This document shows positions 61,103-64,000 of a stretch of 64,000 nucleotides of DNA, piece by piece. Made by a program: the position numbers and the translations under genes. The DNA lies in the NCBI GenBank assembly GCA_000773965.1, contig JRUP01000014.1, positions 372,001 to 436,000 of the forward strand. The letters are read 5' to 3'. The notes under the pieces are model-generated. The model ran no database searches and had not been told where the DNA came from. It worked only from the letters and a program-made list of their open reading frames with translations. Positions within the stretch are counted from its first letter, which is position 1; each line of letters starts with the position of its first letter. The DNA is from Enterobacter cancerogenus (lineage in GTDB: Bacteria > Pseudomonadota > Gammaproteobacteria > Enterobacterales > Enterobacteriaceae).

Positions 61103-61909
61103 TTAATCTGCGAGGAACAACGGTCCCAACGCAGGCTGAGGTAACGCAAAGTGAGATGGGTAATCCACCGCCACCAAATACAACCCCTCGGCTTTAGCGG
61201 TCGCTGCCGCCAGAGTACGATCTTTTGCCGCCAGCAACTCAGCCATCCAGCTTTCCGGCTGGTTGCCACAGCCAATTTCCATCAGGCTGCCGACAATATT
61301 GCGCACCATGTGGTGCACGAACGCGTTGGCTTTGATATCGACAATCACATAAGGTCCGTAACGTGTGACGTTAAGGTGCATCACGTTGCGCCACGGCGTG
61401 CGCGACTGGCACTGCACCGCACGGAACGAGGTAAAGTCGTTCTCGCCAATTAAACTCTGACCGGCACGCTGCATTTTCTCGACATCCAGCGGATGATAAA
61501 AATGGGTGATGCCGTTGCCAAGAATCGCCGGTCGCAGCCGCTGATTGAAAATCACATAGCGGTAACGACGCGCGGTGGCGCTAAAGCGGGCATGAAATTC
61601 TTCCGGCACCGCTTTCACCCAACGTACGGCGATGTCGTCAGGTAAATTGGCGTTCACACCCAGCGTCCAGGCGCTGTCGGCGCGCTGCGAGGTGGTTTCG
61701 AAATGCACCACTTGCCCGGTACCGTGCACACCGGCATCCGTGCGACCCGCGCAGAACACCACCACCGGATGATTCGCCACTTTCGACAGCGCTTTCTCCA
61801 GCTTTTCCTGCACACTGCGCACTTCGTTTTGCCGCTGCCAGCCGTAATAACGACTGCCGTCGTACTCAATGCCTAACGCCAGCTTAAATGTCGTTTCTTC
61901 AGACAACAT
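61103..61909 (-). CDS. truA: tRNA pseudouridine(38-40) synthase TruA
   Basis: Modifies uridines 38-40 in the anticodon stem of many tRNAs. The 268-residue enzyme has the catalytic Asp58 in [16 protein letters not shown], the [15 protein letters not shown] [11 protein letters not shown] motif and [17 protein letters not shown]. The ATG overlaps the usg stop by one base (TAATG), giving termination-reinitiation coupling. Length is close to Escherichia (270). Confidence 0.97.
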   Translation of the reverse strand: MLSEETTFKLALGIEYDGSRYYGWQRQNEVRSVQEKLEKALSKVANHPVVVFCAGRTDAGVHGTGQVVHFETTSQRADSAWTLGVNANLPDDIAVRWVKAVPEEFHARFSATARRYRYVIFNQRLRPAILGNGITHFYHPLDVEKMQRAGQSLIGENDFTSFRAVQCQSRTPWRNVMHLNVTRYGPYVIVDIKANAFVHHMVRNIVGSLMEIGCGNQPESWMAELLAAKDRTLAAATAKAEGLYLVAVDYPSHFALPQPALGPLFLAD

Positions 61910-62919
61910 TAATAGAAGTACTCCTGCACCAATTTCTCAGCGGTTTTTACCGCCATCAGTGCGCCGCCGAAGCGAACGTTGTCAGCCACGGACCAGAACT
62001 GCAGCAGCTCAGGGAGACCGTAATCGTTGCGCACGTTGCCAATGCTCAGCGCATCGTTACCTGATGCATCGCTGACGGGCGTCGGGTATTCACCGTCTGC
62101 GCTGAGGTTAATGTCCCCGGCACGATCCAGTTCATCACGCGCTTCTTCGGCTGACAGCGGACGTAAATTTTCCACATGCACAATCTGCGTATTGCCGTAA
62201 AACACCGGCGCCTGCACGCTGCTGACCGCAATCGGCAAACCTTCGTCCTGCAGCACTTTGCGCACCTGATCCACCAGACGGCGTTCACTCTCTACGCTGC
62301 CATTGTTATCCGCTAACTGTGGCAGCAGGTTAAACGCCAGCTGACGACCAAAATAGTGCTCATCTGCCGGTACACCATTCAGTAAACGCGCACTTTCGCC
62401 CGCCAGGCCATCCACTGCCGCTTTACCGTGGCTGGATACCGAAATCAGATTGGTCACCTGCAAACGGCTTAAACCGGCGATATCGACCAGCGGTTTGATG
62501 GCGCTTAACAGCTGGCTTACCAGCGCATCGGCCACCGTCACGATGTTGCGATTGCGATAATCGGCCAGCACCTGTGGGTTTACATCCGGCACCACCAATG
62601 GCACATCCGGCTCCAGTGCGAACAGATCGCTGCTGTCGATCACCAGGCAACCCTGGCTCGCGGCTTCATCCGCGTAACGCGCGGAGGCTTCACGACCGGC
62701 GGTGAAAAACGCCAGCTGCGCCTGTGTCCAATCAAATTCAGCCGCATCCTGCACGCGCAGGGTGCGACCATCAAAACGCACGCTTTCACCGGCGCTGTTT
62801 TCGCTCGCCAGCAGATACAATTCACCAACCGGGAACTGGCGTTCAGCCAGCAGTTCCAGTACAGCGTTCCCTACTGCGCCTGTTGCGCCCAAAAGCGCGA
62901 TATTCCAGCCGTCAGACAT
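61909..62919 (-). CDS. usg: Aspartate-semialdehyde dehydrogenase-like protein Usg
   Basis: USG-1 protein, a paralogue of aspartate-semialdehyde dehydrogenase with unknown function, 336 residues. The Rossmann segment [16 protein letters not shown] opens the protein and the dimerisation/catalytic domain follows. Where true Asd has the nucleophilic Cys (NPNCST), this protein reads VADALV after RNRNIVT, so the active-site Cys is missing. Catalysis by the Asd mechanism is unlikely, as for Escherichia Usg. The order pdxB-usg-truA-dedA matches Escherichia. Confidence 0.95.
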   Translation of the reverse strand: MSDGWNIALLGATGAVGNAVLELLAERQFPVGELYLLASENSAGESVRFDGRTLRVQDAAEFDWTQAQLAFFTAGREASARYADEAASQGCLVIDSSDLFALEPDVPLVVPDVNPQVLADYRNRNIVTVADALVSQLLSAIKPLVDIAGLSRLQVTNLISVSSHGKAAVDGLAGESARLLNGVPADEHYFGRQLAFNLLPQLADNNGSVESERRLVDQVRKVLQDEGLPIAVSSVQAPVFYGNTQIVHVENLRPLSAEEARDELDRAGDINLSADGEYPTPVSDASGNDALSIGNVRNDYGLPELLQFWSVADNVRFGGALMAVKTAEKLVQEYFY

Positions 62920-62944
62920 GTTGGTTTACTCCAGACAATGACAT

Positions 62945-62973
62945 AAAAACAGAAGGCGGTGATGACACCGCCT
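62945..62973 (-). terminator. Terminator between pdxB and usg
   Basis: On the minus strand, a perfect 8-bp stem AGGCGGTG/CACCGCCT with a 4-nt loop is followed by TCTGTTTTTATG. It lies 49 bp after the pdxB stop, so usg is at least partly uncoupled from pdxB. Confidence 0.75.
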
Positions 62974-63021
62974 GACATTTAAGACTTTTCCCGCGCGAAA
63001 ACGCAGGGGATTGATTTAACT

Positions 63022-64000
63022 TTACAAACTGGCGCGGAAACCGAGCTTTTCCAGCATCGCGGCACTATCGGCATCATCACATTTCACCTGCAGTGACGAC
63101 CATTCACGACGCTCTTCATACTGCTTGCGCAGGCGATCAAACTCGCCCGGTTTGGCAGCCACTTTTCGCAGTGGCGCATCGTCGCGGCGCACATCATACA
63201 CCAGGTGCACCAGTCGTTTCAGCGTTGGCTGATCGAGCTTGCCGCGCAGCGTAATGGTGCCAAATTCCGGTGCAGGCAGCAGACTCTCCAGCGCGACCTG
63301 TTGCGGCTGACCGATAAACGCGCACCAGGCTTCGAATACCTGAGTGGTGCCACGCGCCTTGCCTTCCAGCGTATAGCCCGCGATATGCGCGGTAGCGATA
63401 TCCACTTTATCCAGCAGATCGAGGTTCAGATCCGGCTCCGGTTCCCACACATCCAGCACCACGCTGAGATCGTCGCGCATTCTCAGCACTTCCAGTAGCG
63501 CAGTGTTATCGACGACCGGACCACGGCAGGCATTGATCAGGATGGTGTTCGGTTTGAGCGCCATCAGCAGAGCCATGTCGGCCAGATGCCAGCTTTTATA
63601 GGGGCCGTCTTTAAACAGCGGTGTGTGGAAGGTCAGAATATCGGCCTGTGCCACCAGTTCATCCAGCGAGTGAAACGTTTCCTGATCGCCACGATCTGCA
63701 CGCGGCGGATCGCACAGCAGGGTTTTCACGCCCCAGGCTTCAAGGCGTTTTTGCAGACGACCGCCGACATTACCGACGCCGACAATACCCACGGTACGAT
63801 CGCGCAGTTCAAAACCATCGCGTTCGGCCAGCAGCAGTAAGGAGGAGAACACATACTCCACCACCGCAATTGCGTTACAGCCGGGTGCCGCCGAGAAGGC
63901 GATTCCGGCGGCCGCCAAAGAAGCATCGTCCACATGATCAGTGCCAGCCGTGGCGGTGCCAACGAACTTCACCGGCGTACCGGCCAGCAGCGCCGCATTC
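63022..64000 (-). CDS. pdxB: Erythronate-4-phosphate dehydrogenase PdxB (5' part outside window)
   Basis: Second enzyme of the DXP-dependent pyridoxal-phosphate pathway, oxidising 4-phosphoerythronate with NAD. The frame is open to the right edge, so the N-terminal roughly 50 residues are missing. Visible are [14 protein letters not shown] (Rossmann), [12 protein letters not shown] (catalytic Arg), [12 protein letters not shown] (Glu), the catalytic His in [17 protein letters not shown], and the PdxB-specific C-terminal dimerisation domain ([21 protein letters not shown]). The internal ATG at 63972 is not the true start. Confidence 0.97.
   Translation of the reverse strand, partial: NAALLAGTPVKFVGTATAGTDHVDDASLAAAGIAFSAAPGCNAIAVVEYVFSSLLLLAERDGFELRDRTVGIVGVGNVGGRLQKRLEAWGVKTLLCDPPRADRGDQETFHSLDELVAQADILTFHTPLFKDGPYKSWHLADMALLMALKPNTILINACRGPVVDNTALLEVLRMRDDLSVVLDVWEPEPDLNLDLLDKVDIATAHIAGYTLEGKARGTTQVFEAWCAFIGQPQQVALESLLPAPEFGTITLRGKLDQPTLKRLVHLVYDVRRDDAPLRKVAAKPGEFDRLRKQYEERREWSSLQVKCDDADSAAMLEKLGFRASL

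Noticed and set aside
63022-63972. Taking ATG 63972 as the true pdxB start
   Set aside because: The frame remains open to the window edge and the residues upstream ([11 protein letters not shown]) fit PdxB, so the gene is merely cut by the edge.

Overview
The window is chromosomal DNA of an enterobacterium. Every conserved block has its closest remembered counterpart in Escherichia/Salmonella, but the arrangement points to the Erwiniaceae, most likely a Pantoea-like species. The reasons are an lsr operon beside nrdA, opgD between elaB and elaA, a D-arabitol (dal) operon between yfcH and hisP, a single hisJ/argT-type binding protein, and several ERIC repeats. The genus is an inference from gene order and protein similarity by eye; no database was searched. 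No tRNA, rRNA, insertion sequence, prophage or CRISPR array was seen.

Layout. 1-6952: autoinducer-2 (AI-2) uptake and processing, with lsrA-C-D-B on the minus strand (lsrB runs off the left edge) and lsrR-lsrK divergent on the plus strand. 7246-11203: class Ia ribonucleotide reductase nrdA-nrdB-yfaE with a recognisable NrdR/DnaA control region. 11246-15572: yfaY, elaB, opgD, elaA, with two ERIC elements. 15692-30912: the complete thirteen-gene respiratory complex I operon nuoA-N on the minus strand, including the fused nuoCD. 31470-34679: lrhA and alaA separated by about 1 kb of non-coding DNA. 34862-37260: yfbR, hxpA (yfbT), yfbU, yfbV. 37600-41081: ackA-pta acetate pathway. 41082-41564: a repeat-rich intergenic region. 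41565-45297: a puuE-like aminotransferase, yfcD, yfcF and yfcH. 45301-50611: D-arabitol catabolism dalT-dalK-dalD with divergent dalR. 50753-53909: histidine/basic amino acid ABC transporter hisJ-Q-M-P. 54185-63021: ubiX, purF, cvpA, dedD, folC, accD, dedA, truA, usg in the classical enterobacterial order. 63022-64000: pdxB, cut by the right edge.

How the parts work together. The core genes serve deoxyribonucleotide synthesis, aerobic respiration, overflow acetate metabolism, purine, folate and fatty-acid precursor synthesis, and nitrogen scavenging. The accessory insertions (lsr, dal, the puuE-like gene) are sensing and catabolic modules placed between core genes. Two of them are controlled by SorC-family regulators whose likely operators can be read in the sequence.

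No undescribed multi-gene system was found. The most interesting signals are regulatory and structural. They are twin GAACA-N21-TGTTC palindromes spaced 168 bp apart in the lsr intergenic region, paired direct-repeat operators around a CRP-like site at dal, and a sigma-54/NtrC promoter for hisJ. The last is two ~100-bp intergenic elements with different sequences but the same multi-stem fold, which looks like compensatory covariation.
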